Positions 34,817 to 43,695 of a DNA stretch of 64,000 nt are shown piece by piece. This DNA is from Acerihabitans sp035013185 (GTDB lineage: Bacteria > Pseudomonadota > Gammaproteobacteria > Enterobacterales > Enterobacteriaceae), in contig NZ_JAYGJO010000014.1 of the NCBI RefSeq assembly GCF_035013185.1, positions 62,001 to 126,000 on the forward strand, in the 5' to 3' direction. The notes beneath the pieces are model-generated. The model made no database searches. It saw only the letters and a program-made list of their open reading frames with translations, and had not been told where the DNA came from. The stretch's first letter is position 1. Each line of letters begins with the position of its first letter. A program made the position numbers and the translations under genes.

Positions 34817-35811
34817 ACTGGCGTCTCCTGCTGGCCGTTGAGAGTCTGCGAATATTCAATAATGCCGGCCGCGGTGGACTCATCGGTGACAATACCTTTG
34901 AGATAGCGCCCTCGCAGCACGCTACTGGCGGGTTCAACTTTATGACTGCCCGCTGCCACGGCAAAAGAAAAGGGGATCTTCCGCAGCTCTTCCAGCGTCA
35001 GGCTCACCAGCCGTTGATTATCCGTAAAGCAGGCCGGCCGCCCCTGCTCGTCCAGCAAATGGGCCAGAAGTTCGCTACGCGCACCGCTGGATTCCACACT
35101 GGCGGAGGCGTGCAGTACCGAGGGATTGAGGTCATAGTAACTGGAATTGGAGCTATGGATCGATCCCAGCCCCACGATGGCTATACTCGCGTCGCGCGCC
35201 TGTTGCAATATGTGATGTACCTGACTCATATCCATCAGCATCTGGCGTTGCTCAGGTGTATCGGCAAACAGCGGAGCATGAATTTGATAAGCGCGTCCGC
35301 CAAGTTTGGCCGCCAGTTCACTGGCCACATGGTTGACATCGGTATAATGCTTGCCTTGGACACACCCCAGTGCCGGCACCACGTCCACCCGGAATTTACG
35401 TGCAGTGGACAACGCATCAACCATCGCACTGACCCCTTTGCCACCGGTCAGAGTGATCACATCGCCATCCTTGATCCTACTCAGCAAAAACTCCGCCGCT
35501 GCCGCGCCTACTACCTGCAAATCCCCCTCGTCGCCGCCGGTAATATTCGGTGCCACAATGACTTCTTGCAGACCGCCAACCATGGCCAGATCCCGTTCCA
35601 ACTGATGGGCGGACAGAAACGGTGATTTAATAGTGATCTCCACCATGCCGGAATCGCGTCCCTGGCGAATCATGCGGTTAACCGTCGCCACCGATAAGTG
35701 GGTAATTTCGGCAATGTCAGACTGTTTTTTTCCATCCAGATAATACATCACCAGTACCCGGTAGATCTGGCGTGTCAGGGTAAACGGCGGTAACTCAATA
35801 TCATTATCCAT
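34810..35811 (-). CDS. SorC/LsrR-family transcriptional regulator
   Basis: The 333-residue protein has an N-terminal helix-turn-helix (LDGKKQSDIAEITHLSVATV NR, shown in two parts: KKQSDIAEITHLS and ATVNRMIRQGR) and the large SorC sugar-binding domain (VIVAPNITGGDEGDLQVVG, VVPALGCVQG, IVGLGSIHSS, GIVTDESTA). Such proteins respond to phosphorylated sugars or polyols, as EryD and LsrR do. Located between the ABC permease and the GlpD-like gene, it most likely represses this operon and is induced by a pathway intermediate. The start at 35811 has GGGAG nine bases before it; a TTG two codons upstream is less likely. Confidence 0.9.
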   Translation of the reverse strand: MDNDIELPPFTLTRQIYRVLVMYYLDGKKQSDIAEITHLSVATVNRMIRQGRDSGMVEITIKSPFLSAHQLERDLAMVGGLQEVIVAPNITGGDEGDLQVVGAAAAEFLLSRIKDGDVITLTGGKGVSAMVDALSTARKFRVDVVPALGCVQGKHYTDVNHVASELAAKLGGRAYQIHAPLFADTPEQRQMLMDMSQVHHILQQARDASIAIVGLGSIHSSNSSYYDLNPSVLHASASVESSGARSELLAHLLDEQGRPACFTDNQRLVSLTLEELRKIPFSFAVAAGSHKVEPASSVLRGRYLKGIVTDESTAAGIIEYSQTLNGQQETPVC

Positions 35812-35848
35812 GGGCAATAGCTCCCGCGAAACGAAGGTTATAAAAACA

Positions 35849-36850
35849 TCAGGCGGAACGATATTTATTCATCACGTGATCCATCGATACCGCCGCCAAC
35901 AAGATCAAGCCCTTAATCAAATCCTGCCAGTAAACCGAAACATTGATCAAAATTAACGAACTGGTCACGATGGACAATAGCGCTACCCCTAGCACCGCGC
36001 CAAGAATAGAGCCGGTACCGCCTTTCAGGCTAGCGCCACCGATCACCGCCGCGGCGATAACGTTCAGTTCCATGCCAACGCCGAACGTCGGCGTGGCCGA
36101 TCCGAGACGCGCCATATAAATGATACCCGCCAGCCCCGCCAGGGCTGACGTTAAGATCGTCACCATTAATTTGACCTTTGCCACGCGAATGCCAGAGTAA
36201 GCCGCCGCGCGCTCATTGCTGCCGGTGTAAAACACCTTACGAAATACCGCCGCCTTGCGCAGTAGGACATCAAATACCACCACCAGTATAAAAAACAGGA
36301 TAATCACGAACGGCACACCGTGCAGCGTACCCTGCCCGATAAACTTAAAACTGGTGGGCAGAGTAAACAGCGACAGTGGTGTACCCTGGGTGATAATCAT
36401 GCATAACCCACGCACAATGACCATCGCAGCCAGAGAAGCAATAAAATGGCTCAGGCCGACCACCGTTACCATAATCCCCATCAGCACACCGACCAGCGCC
36501 GCCGCCGCCAGCCCCAACAAACTGGCTATCCAGGGGTCAACACCGGCCAGGAATAACTGTCCAGCCACCACCATGGACAGGCAAACTACCGATCCCACCG
36601 ACAAATCAATGCCGCCGACAATCAACAGGATGGTCATGCCCACCACCACGATGCCCTCGATTGAAAAGGACAACAGCATGGCTTTCATATTGGCCCAGGT
36701 CAGAAAATAGGGTGAGGTGAAACTCATGATGATAAAAATCGTCAGGATAATGACCATCAAACCCACTTCACGCTGCCTGAATAATATGCCGATCCAGCGC
36801 AATGGTGAATGACGTACCTTGGACATGACAAATTGTGAGCTTAGGGTCAT
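35849..36850 (-). CDS. Sugar ABC transporter permease (RbsC family)
   Basis: The 333-residue integral membrane protein has eight to ten hydrophobic segments, and the RbsC-family markers GMTILLIVGGIDLSVGSVV, FIASLAAMVIVRGL, YTGSNERAAAYSGIRV (cytoplasmic coupling loop) and AVIGGASLKGGTGSI. It forms the inner-membrane channel of the importer and overlaps the ATPase gene by four bases (ATGA). A single permease gene implies a homodimer. Confidence 0.94.
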   Translation of the reverse strand: MTLSSQFVMSKVRHSPLRWIGILFRQREVGLMVIILTIFIIMSFTSPYFLTWANMKAMLLSFSIEGIVVVGMTILLIVGGIDLSVGSVVCLSMVVAGQLFLAGVDPWIASLLGLAAAALVGVLMGIMVTVVGLSHFIASLAAMVIVRGLCMIITQGTPLSLFTLPTSFKFIGQGTLHGVPFVIILFFILVVVFDVLLRKAAVFRKVFYTGSNERAAAYSGIRVAKVKLMVTILTSALAGLAGIIYMARLGSATPTFGVGMELNVIAAAVIGGASLKGGTGSILGAVLGVALLSIVTSSLILINVSVYWQDLIKGLILLAAVSMDHVMNKYRSA

Positions 36851-38397
36851 GCGGATGCTCCTGTTAATGATGCTGCCGCGCCGGCGGCGGCGAAACGCAT
36901 GATTGTGTGTTCTGTGAGTTCGTCACCGCGCACTTCGCCACCGATTCGCCCCTCATGAATCACCAGAACGCGGTCACACAGGCCAATCAGCTCCGGCAGC
37001 TCCGATGAGATAACCACCAGTGCCACGCCGCTTTGTGCCAAGGCATGCAGGAGCTGGTAGATTTCCGCTTTGGCGCTGATATCAACGCCGCGGGTCGGTT
37101 CATCAAGAAACAAAATGGCGGGTTTGATCGACAATACTTTGGCTAACGCCACCTTTTGCTGATTGCCGCCGGATAACGACGACACCGGATCGCTCAACTG
37201 CCCCTTTTTTAACTGCACCTCCTTGCCCAGACGCTCTGCCTGCCGCCGCTCAACACCCCGACGTAGAAAACCGTAACTACCGGACACTGCCGCGATATCC
37301 AGCGCGGAGATATTCCAGTCAATGGGCATGTCCAAAAACAGCCCCGCACCTTTGCGATCCTCAGACAGGTACGCCATACCCTGGGCAATACAATCCGAGT
37401 AATGCCGAAATCGGACCGGTTGGCCGTTAATCGCCACGGTGCCGCGGCGGTAACGGTCGATAGCGCAAATAGCTTGGGCGATCTCCGTACGTCCGGCACC
37501 CATCAGCCCACCGAAACCAAGGATTTCCCCCGGGCGCAGTTGAAAAGAAATATCGAAAAATCGGCGATCATCGGACAACCCGTCAACCTGCAGCACCGGA
37601 TCTCGGTGTTGGCATGATGCGCGTTTGGCCGGATAAAGCGTCGTCAGTTCGCGCCCCACCAAGCGGGTAATGACCCGATCAGAGGTCATAGTGGCCAGAT
37701 CATCACAACCGACGGTACAACCGTCACGCATAATGGTTATCCGTTGGCACAGGGAAAATATTTCGCCCATGCGATGGCTGATATAAATCACCGATAGATT
37801 GTCGGCCCGCAGTTGCCGAATAATCGCAAACAACCGTTGCGCTTCGGGCTCAGTCAACGCCGCGGTGGGTTCATCCAGGATCAGAATTCGGCACTCCAGC
37901 GTCAACGCCTTGGCTATTTCCACCAACTGCTGCTGGGAAAGCGATAAATCGCCCACCCGAGCGCTCACCGGGATCGGCGCCAAGCGATCCATTATCTTTT
38001 GCGCCTTACGGCGAAGTTCATCATGGTTGACCCAGATTTTCCCGGCGGTATTGATATGGGCCATATAGATATTTTCATAAATCGATATATCCGGACAGAG
38101 CGCGATTTCCTGATGCACCAACGCAATGCCCAATCGCTGGGCATCAGCCGGTCGGCGGATCGCTACCACCTGGCCCCCCACCCGGATCTCGCCGGCATCA
38201 GGCTTGATAATGCCGTCGATAATATTCATTAAGGTCGATTTTCCGGCACCGTTTTCGCCGGCCAGGGCATGAATTTCACCCACCGCCAGCTCAAAGTTGA
38301 CATTATGCAACGCGCGAACTGGCCCGAAAGATTTACAGATCCCACTAAGGCGCAACGCCGATGGCAAGGTCGGTGTTAATGGCGGTAAAATAGACAT
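36847..38397 (-). CDS. Sugar ABC transporter ATP-binding protein (RbsA family)
   Basis: The 516-residue protein carries two ATPase domains. The first has Walker A GENGAGKST, signature LSLSQQQLVEIAKAL and Walker B RILILDEPTAALT; the second has the degenerate GFGGLMGAGRTE and the signature LSGGNQQKVALAKVL with LFLDEPTRGVD. This asymmetry is normal for RbsA/MglA-type proteins. The start at 38397, ten bases after the binding-protein stop, was chosen because a G-rich site precedes it; the frame is open further upstream to 38433 within the previous gene. Confidence 0.94.
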   Translation of the reverse strand: MSILPPLTPTLPSALRLSGICKSFGPVRALHNVNFELAVGEIHALAGENGAGKSTLMNIIDGIIKPDAGEIRVGGQVVAIRRPADAQRLGIALVHQEIALCPDISIYENIYMAHINTAGKIWVNHDELRRKAQKIMDRLAPIPVSARVGDLSLSQQQLVEIAKALTLECRILILDEPTAALTEPEAQRLFAIIRQLRADNLSVIYISHRMGEIFSLCQRITIMRDGCTVGCDDLATMTSDRVITRLVGRELTTLYPAKRASCQHRDPVLQVDGLSDDRRFFDISFQLRPGEILGFGGLMGAGRTEIAQAICAIDRYRRGTVAINGQPVRFRHYSDCIAQGMAYLSEDRKGAGLFLDMPIDWNISALDIAAVSGSYGFLRRGVERRQAERLGKEVQLKKGQLSDPVSSLSGGNQQKVALAKVLSIKPAILFLDEPTRGVDISAKAEIYQLLHALAQSGVALVVISSELPELIGLCDRVLVIHEGRIGGEVRGDELTEHTIMRFAAAGAAASLTGASA

Positions 38398-38407
38398 AAC
38401 CGACCCC

Positions 38408-39436
38408 CTATTCATTAATGCCTTTGCTACCACGGCGTTTTAAATAGCGGTCCCAGCGAAAATCATCGGCATTCTCTTTGGTGACGATGGCAAAGCCATT
38501 GTCCAATAGAGGGAACGAGAACGGATTGACACCAGTGCGTTTGGCATCGTTCATGGGATCAATTAATTCGGGATGGGCCGCAAGGAACAGTGTCATAAAC
38601 CCCATATAACCTTGTACGCCTTGGTTGGGATCAATAGCGGCATAAACTTGCCCAGCTTTGATCATATCCAACACTTTGGCATTCACATCCACCGTAATGA
38701 CCTTGACCTTACCGCCGTTTTCTACCACTGCCTGCGCTGCGCCGATAGCCGAACTGGCCTCCGGCATAAACAACACCGACAGGTTGGGATGGGCCTGCAA
38801 GATTGACAATACGGCATTATACGCTTTGGATGCATCCTGGTTGGTCGCCGCCCGCGCCACCAGTTTCATGTCGGGATAGTGGGTTTTCATTTCATCGATA
38901 AAAGCGCTGACCCGCCGATCGTGGTTATCCTGACCGGGATTCTCCAGTACCGCATATTCTCCTTTCCCCTGGCTTGCCTTGGCCACTAGATCAGCCGCCG
39001 CCCGGCCTTCGCGGAAATTATCCGACGTAATGTAAGCAACACGTTTACTGTTGGGGGAATCAGCGGCAAAAGTCACTACCGGTATACCCTCCTGCGCAGC
39101 TCGGTTTATTGGTTCGATAAAAGGATCAGGATTCATCGGATGCAAAAAAATCCCGGCTGGTTTTTGCGCCAATACCTGTTCGAAGCTGGCCAGTTGCTGG
39201 TTAACATCATAGGCCGGCGTACCACCGTATACCGTTTTACAACCTAGCTGATGCGCCGCCTGTTTAAACATTTCATAGACCGGAAACCAATATTCAACCC
39301 CGGTAACCATCACGTTCATGTAGTAGGTTTCACCTGGCTTACAGCGGAACTGCGGGGCCGAATCATTGGCGCTAACGTTTGCGACAAAGGCCAATGCCGG
39401 AAACAGACAGGCGAGAGTTAAAAGTGCTTTTTTCAT
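38408..39436 (-). CDS. Sugar ABC transporter periplasmic binding protein
   Basis: The 342-residue precursor has a signal peptide (KKALLTLACLFPALAFVANVSAND) and a type 1 periplasmic binding fold with YYMNVMVTGVEYWFPVYEMF, GGTPAYDVNQQLASFEQVLA, VTFAADSPNSKRVAYITSDNF and a C-terminal half with VLFMPEASSAIGAAQAV and IDPNQGVQGYMG. It is the first gene of the seven-gene operon. The start at 39436 has GGAG seven bases before it; an ATG five codons upstream overlaps that site. Ligand unknown, presumably the polyol or sugar that the downstream enzymes degrade. Confidence 0.92.
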   Translation of the reverse strand: MKKALLTLACLFPALAFVANVSANDSAPQFRCKPGETYYMNVMVTGVEYWFPVYEMFKQAAHQLGCKTVYGGTPAYDVNQQLASFEQVLAQKPAGIFLHPMNPDPFIEPINRAAQEGIPVVTFAADSPNSKRVAYITSDNFREGRAAADLVAKASQGKGEYAVLENPGQDNHDRRVSAFIDEMKTHYPDMKLVARAATNQDASKAYNAVLSILQAHPNLSVLFMPEASSAIGAAQAVVENGGKVKVITVDVNAKVLDMIKAGQVYAAIDPNQGVQGYMGFMTLFLAAHPELIDPMNDAKRTGVNPFSFPLLDNGFAIVTKENADDFRWDRYLKRRGSKGINE

Positions 39437-39673
39437 TTTTTTTCTCCGCATAACAGTAAGTTGGTCTGGCTCAACCGCGACGGCCGCACTGATACGGGAC
39501 TGCGAGCCCGAAAACGTGTAATTTATTTCTTATGAATGAAATAAATTACAATATTATGTATAAATAATGTGAATATTTTGTTCAACTTTTGCTTTATTTA
39601 TTCTGTCGAAAGCGTGAAGGCCGTCAAAAAGAGAGGACAAAACGTGAGCAGAACGACACCCTCGGTGAGGTCG

Positions 39674-39774
39674 TGATATGCCAATAAAAACTACGCACCA
39701 TAGGTGCAGTGACGCACGCGAATGAAACCTACTCACCCTGGGGCAATGATGCACGCTAATGAAACATATGCACC
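39674..39774. repeat. Three tandem ~28-bp repeats in a divergent promoter region
   Basis: Copies at 39674-39699, 39710-39737 and 39747-39774 share a TGAnGCACGC...AATGAAAC.TA.GCACC pattern at a 36-37-base period; the last two match at 22 of 28 positions. They lie between the ABC operon (minus) and the purine permease (plus). Regular spacing suggests a multi-site operator, perhaps for the SorC regulator; function not shown. The rest of 39437-39962 holds no gene. Confidence 0.6.
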
Positions 39775-39858
39775 AAAATAGGGAATGGGCTGAACCATTA
39801 GGATCGGAAAGTTTTAGTCAATAGCGCATTAATCTGCTGTAACACCCACAATTAGCTA

Positions 39859-39886
39859 TATAATGCCCCCGCGACATCGTTTGCGT
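39859..39886 (+). promoter_or_regulatory. Permease promoter -10 with overlapping PurR-like box
   Basis: TATAAT at 39859-39864 is followed by GCGACATCGTTTGCGT at 39871-39886. The right half GTTTGCGT is the exact PurR half-site and the whole resembles the ACGCAAACGTTTGCGT consensus. Placed just after a -10 element, it would let PurR block transcription of the purine permease gene at 39963 when hypoxanthine or guanine is plentiful. Confidence 0.65.
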
Positions 39887-39962
39887 CCGTTGAATCACCG
39901 GCGGAATATAGTGGCATAGCGATTGCTTAAGCTGTGCTAACAACTTCATAGAGATAATATTC

Positions 39963-41258
39963 ATGTTAGAAAAACTATTTCAATTAAAAGCTCACCGCAC
40001 CAATGTGCGAACTGAGATTTTGGCAGGGCTGACCACTTTTTTGGCAATGGCATATATTCTTTTTGTTAACCCCTCAATCCTAAGCGCCACCGGCATGGAC
40101 AAGGGCTCGGTCTTCGTCGCCACCTGTCTGGCTGCGGCCATTGGTTCGGCGTTAATGGGTTTCATCGCTAACTACCCCATAGCACTGGCCCCAGGCATGG
40201 GTCTTAACGCATTCTTCACCTATACGGTGGTGCTGCACATGGGCTACACCTGGCAAGTGGCATTGGGTGCAGTATTTTTGTCGGCGCTGATCTTTTTTGC
40301 GTTATCGATTTTCAAAATCCGTGAATGGATTATCAGAAGTATCCCTTTGCCGTTAAGATCGGCAATCGCCGCCGGTATCGGTCTGTTCCTGGCGATTATC
40401 GCCCTGGAAGGCGCGGGCATCGTAGTAGCCAACCCGGCTACCCTAGTAGGATTAGGCGATTTAGGTAAAGCCGCGCCGCTGTTCGCCATGCTCGGTTTTG
40501 TTATCATTGTGGTATTGGAAGCCCGCCGCGTGCCTGGCGCGGTATTAATCGGCATCCTGGCGGTGACATTCCTTTCCATTGCCTTGGGTTTTAGCCCATT
40601 TGTCGGCGTTGTCTCTATGCCTCCGTCCATCGCCCCCACCTTTTTGCAATTGGATATCCGTGGTGCGTTGAACATTTCTTTGGTCAGCGTCGTGTTCGCT
40701 TTCCTGTTCGTCGACGTATTTGACAACTCCGGTACCTTGATCGGCGTCACCAAACGCGCCGGACTGACTGACGAGGAAGGCAACATTCCGCGGATGGGCA
40801 AAGCCCTGATCGCCGATAGCGCCGCCGCCTTGTTCGGTTCTCTGCTGGGGACGTCCACCACCACCAGCTATATCGAATCCGCTGCGGGCGTCAGCGCCGG
40901 CGGCCGTACCGGTTTGACGGCAGTCGTCGTCGGTATTTTATTTCTGGCCAGCCTGTTTTTCGCACCACTGGCATCGAGCGTTCCAGCGTTCGCCACCGCA
41001 CCGGCGTTACTGTTTATCGCCGTACTGATGACCTCTGGTCTGGCGGAAATCGATTGGCGGGATATTACCGTTGCCGCCCCGGTAACGGTGACCGCGCTCA
41101 CGATGCCGCTGACCTATTCCATCGCCAACGGCATCGCGTTTGGTTTTATTACCTGGACTGTGGTGAAATTACTCAGCGGCCGTTTCCGCGATCTTAACGC
41201 CGCGTTGATCATTCTTTCCCTACTGTTTGTGATCAAGCTTGGCTGGTTGAGCGCCTAA
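39963..41258 (+). CDS. NCS2 purine permease (AdeP/GhxP/AzgA-like)
   Basis: Proton-coupled uptake of adenine or hypoxanthine/guanine. The 431-residue membrane protein has the AzgA-branch signatures: FLAMAYILFVNPSIL, ALAPGMGLNAFFTYTVV, FLFVDVFDNSGTLIGV and GSLLGTSTTTSYIESAAG, with about twelve to fourteen hydrophobic segments. Length is near that of E. coli AdeP, AdeQ, GhxP and GhxQ (about 445); the exact base preference cannot be read from sequence. A PurR-like box lies 77 bases upstream and a terminator follows. Confidence 0.93.
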   Translation: MLEKLFQLKAHRTNVRTEILAGLTTFLAMAYILFVNPSILSATGMDKGSVFVATCLAAAIGSALMGFIANYPIALAPGMGLNAFFTYTVVLHMGYTWQVALGAVFLSALIFFALSIFKIREWIIRSIPLPLRSAIAAGIGLFLAIIALEGAGIVVANPATLVGLGDLGKAAPLFAMLGFVIIVVLEARRVPGAVLIGILAVTFLSIALGFSPFVGVVSMPPSIAPTFLQLDIRGALNISLVSVVFAFLFVDVFDNSGTLIGVTKRAGLTDEEGNIPRMGKALIADSAAALFGSLLGTSTTTSYIESAAGVSAGGRTGLTAVVVGILFLASLFFAPLASSVPAFATAPALLFIAVLMTSGLAEIDWRDITVAAPVTVTALTMPLTYSIANGIAFGFITWTVVKLLSGRFRDLNAALIILSLLFVIKLGWLSA

Positions 41259-41269
41259 TATCAGTGGGG

Positions 41270-41293
41270 TGGTGCCACGAAGCTGTGGCACCA
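41270..41293 (+). other. Hairpin directly after the permease gene
   Basis: TGGTGCCAC-GAAGCT-GTGGCACCA is a perfect 9-bp stem with a six-base loop, twelve bases past the stop codon, without T-run. It may protect the mRNA 3' end or assist the terminator at 41379. Confidence 0.6.
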
Positions 41294-41378
41294 GGCCAAT
41301 GGCTTATCGTGCAAAGCGTCGTTAGCAGGGCACATTCCAGGCTCGACACCGCTGAAACCAACACGCGGTCCCCAAGCT

Positions 41379-41417
41379 AAAAACGCCCTGTCGGCTGATG
41401 CCCGCAGGGCGTTTTTT
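41379..41417. terminator. Bidirectional terminator between permease and glycosylase genes
   Basis: AAAAACGCCCTG (41379-41390) pairs with CAGGGCGTTTTTT (41405-41417), giving a 12-bp stem with T-runs on both strands between two convergent genes. Confidence 0.9.
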
Positions 41418-41435
41418 ATCAGTCTACCGGCACCG

Positions 41436-42110
41436 CTAAGTGAGTAACGGCGGCTCGGGACTTGCACTCAATGGCGCAGTGGAACACGCCCATAAATACA
41501 ACGAGGCAGTCGATCCATAAGGAGAATAGCGTCGACGGTAACGTTCAAATCGCTCGCGGGTCAGCGTCTTATGGCGGTAAAGGTTCATCATGCCGCGACG
41601 TATCGCCAAATCGCCCCAGCTCAGAATATCGGGCCGACCCAAGGAAAAGATCATCAGCATTTCCGCCGTCCAGATGCCGATACCGGGCAATTTGCACAAG
41701 GCGTCAATAACCTGTTGGTCCGAATAACCGTGGATCGCCGGCAAATCCAGCTCACCGCTCATGGCGGCGCTGGCCACACCCTTAATATACAACGCCTTGC
41801 GCATGGACATACCGCAGGCCTGGATTTGCTCCGCCGTCAGCTGTTCAAGCCGTGCTGGGGTATAAGCGCCCGCCATAGCCTGCAGCCGTGCGTTGACGGT
41901 TTTACCGGCTTTGGTGGAGATTTGTTGGTCGATAATGGTGCCAACCAAGGCGGTAAACAAATCAGGCATCAGTGGCCGGGAAATCATGCCAATGCGCTCA
42001 ATGGCTTCAGCCATGCGTTTATCTTTTCCGGCCAGGAACGCCAGCTCTTTTGCGCCGTATTCAAATTGCGGTCCAGACTGTCGTTGTGTCGGGTTTTCCA
42101 GACTTTGCAT
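41436..42110 (-). CDS. DNA-3-methyladenine glycosylase II family protein (AlkA-like)
   Basis: Base-excision repair glycosylase of the HhH-GPD superfamily. The 224-residue protein has LVGTIIDQQISTKAG, the helix-hairpin-helix LCKLPGIGIWTAEMLM and the downstream catalytic Asp in ILSWGDLAIRRGM, then RYSPYGSTASLYLWA. It lacks the N-terminal domain of E. coli AlkA, resembling the shorter AlkA-type glycosylases found in many bacteria. No iron-sulfur cysteine cluster is present, so it is not Nth or MutY. The start at 42110 has AGGT seven bases before it. Confidence 0.9.
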   Translation of the reverse strand: MQSLENPTQRQSGPQFEYGAKELAFLAGKDKRMAEAIERIGMISRPLMPDLFTALVGTIIDQQISTKAGKTVNARLQAMAGAYTPARLEQLTAEQIQACGMSMRKALYIKGVASAAMSGELDLPAIHGYSDQQVIDALCKLPGIGIWTAEMLMIFSLGRPDILSWGDLAIRRGMMNLYRHKTLTRERFERYRRRYSPYGSTASLYLWACSTAPLSASPEPPLLT

Positions 42111-42223
42111 CAAAAATACCTTGTTAACGTCGCCACCATGGGGATAAATACCGGCATGAGAATAGCATTTTAATCATAAGATAATCGTTCTTTCAAACCG
42201 CATCATTCACAAAGGAAATAGAC

Positions 42224-43174
42224 ATGAAACCACGCAAGGTCATGATCATTGGCGCCGGCAATGTCGGCTCATCCGCCGCTTATGCACTGTTGAACCAGCA
42301 GATTTGCGAAGAAATTATCCTGGTGGATCTCAACAGCCAATTGGCGCAAGGCCATCGTCAGGATCTGGCCGACGCGGCGGCTTATATGCCTAGCCGTATC
42401 ACCATCGCCACTCGCCCCAGCAGCGACTGCGCCGATGTGGATATTGCCGTGATCACCGTCTCTGGCGGCGCGCTTAAACCGGGGCAAACCCGACTGGATG
42501 AACTGGACGCCACCGCGCGCATTGTCAATCATATCGTGCCGGAAATGATGCAAAATGGTTTTAACGGCATCTTTCTGATTGCCACCAACCCTTGCGATAT
42601 CATTACCTATCAGGTTTGGAAACTGTCAGGCCTACCGCGCAATCAGGTGCTAGGCACCGGTGTATGGCTCGATACCACCCGTCTGCGACGTATATTGGCC
42701 GAACAACTGGACATCGCCGCGCAAAGTGTCGATGCATTTATTCTCGGTGAGCATGGCGACACGCAATTCCCGGTATGGTCACATTCAACGGTGTATGGCA
42801 TGACGCTAAAAGAGTACAGCCGTCTGAAAACCGGCCAGGAACTGGATTTTGTCGCGCTAGGCGATCGTATCCGGCAACTTGGTTTTGAAATCTATTCGCA
42901 AAAGGGCTGCACCGAATATGGCGTAGCGGGCACCATCACCGAAATCTGTCGCAACCTGTTTACCAGCAGTTACCGGGCACTCACCGTTTCCTGTGTGCTC
43001 GACGGCGAATATGGCCAGCAAGGCTTGGCTATCGGTGTACCTGCCGTGTTGAGTCAAAACGGCATTGCACAGATTATCGAGCTGGACTTAAACGAGTTGG
43101 AACAACGGCAATTTAATGAATCCGCCGCCAGCATCAAACTCAATATCCAACGTCTGGCGGTTGTGCATCATTGA
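42224..43174 (+). CDS. L-lactate/L-2-hydroxyacid dehydrogenase
   Basis: NAD-dependent reduction of a 2-oxoacid. The 316-residue protein has VMIIGAGNVGSSAAYAL (nucleotide fold), TNPCDIITY, GTGVWLDTTRLRR, and the catalytic GEHGD with H177; R90 and R153 are in place for substrate binding. The substrate-specificity position in the loop (Gln in lactate, Arg in malate dehydrogenases) is Leu84 in GGALKPGQTR, which suggests a substrate with a larger or hydrophobic side chain, as in L-2-hydroxyisocaproate dehydrogenases. AAAGGAAA precedes the start. Monocistronic. Confidence 0.88.
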   Translation: MKPRKVMIIGAGNVGSSAAYALLNQQICEEIILVDLNSQLAQGHRQDLADAAAYMPSRITIATRPSSDCADVDIAVITVSGGALKPGQTRLDELDATARIVNHIVPEMMQNGFNGIFLIATNPCDIITYQVWKLSGLPRNQVLGTGVWLDTTRLRRILAEQLDIAAQSVDAFILGEHGDTQFPVWSHSTVYGMTLKEYSRLKTGQELDFVALGDRIRQLGFEIYSQKGCTEYGVAGTITEICRNLFTSSYRALTVSCVLDGEYGQQGLAIGVPAVLSQNGIAQIIELDLNELEQRQFNESAASIKLNIQRLAVVHH

Positions 43175-43293
43175 ACCCAATCTGGGACTATAGCAAAATA
43201 TGCCCGTTTTACGTCAAGTTGCATAAACGTTGGTTTTCCTGCAACTCGAATGATGTAGGTTATAACCCGGCAACAGGCCAGACCATCAGCGCG

Positions 43294-43695
43294 TCAGAAC
43301 GGCAAACACCGCCAACTGCGTGTCACGCGTTTCAACATCTTTTTCAGCGTTCCGGTGTTAATAAACCGGCACAGGCTTTGATCTCGTGCCGGTATCCCTT
43401 GACAAAGACTATCCTTACTGGCAGCAGGGAACGGGGTGTGAGTAAAGTAACCCTGGTGCAGATGACAAGGGCAATACGTTGGCGACACGCCACTATGGCA
43501 GGTTTTTACCGCGCACAGCGGATTGTCCTGCCGGGTTAACGGCGATGTCACGTGATAATGATGTTTTGGTAATGCCGATCGGACCAACGGTACCGAAAGC
43601 CTGGCATTGTGCATTGATTGAAGTAAAATCATTATCGTAAACAATATGAAAACCGGACGTAATAGCATCCTGATCGCGTATTTTCTAAAAATCAT
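43294..43695 (-). CDS. Doubtful small secreted or membrane protein
   Basis: A 133-residue frame starts with a hydrophobic segment (LLRPVFILFTIMILLQSM) resembling a signal anchor and contains several Cys and His residues. I recognise no family, the ribosome site (AGGT eleven bases upstream) is weak, and a 122-residue frame overlaps it on the other strand. It is the only candidate gene in 43175-44293; the rest of that AT-rich stretch shows nothing I can support. Confidence 0.3.
   Translation of the reverse strand: MIFRKYAIRMLLRPVFILFTIMILLQSMHNARLSVPLVRSALPKHHYHVTSPLTRQDNPLCAVKTCHSGVSPTYCPCHLHQGYFTHTPFPAASKDSLCQGIPARDQSLCRFINTGTLKKMLKRVTRSWRCLPF

Noticed and set aside
39691..39706. NtrC-like palindrome GCACC-ATA-GGTGC
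   Set aside because: Spacing is three bases instead of the usual five and no sigma-54 promoter is visible; more likely part of the local repeat array.
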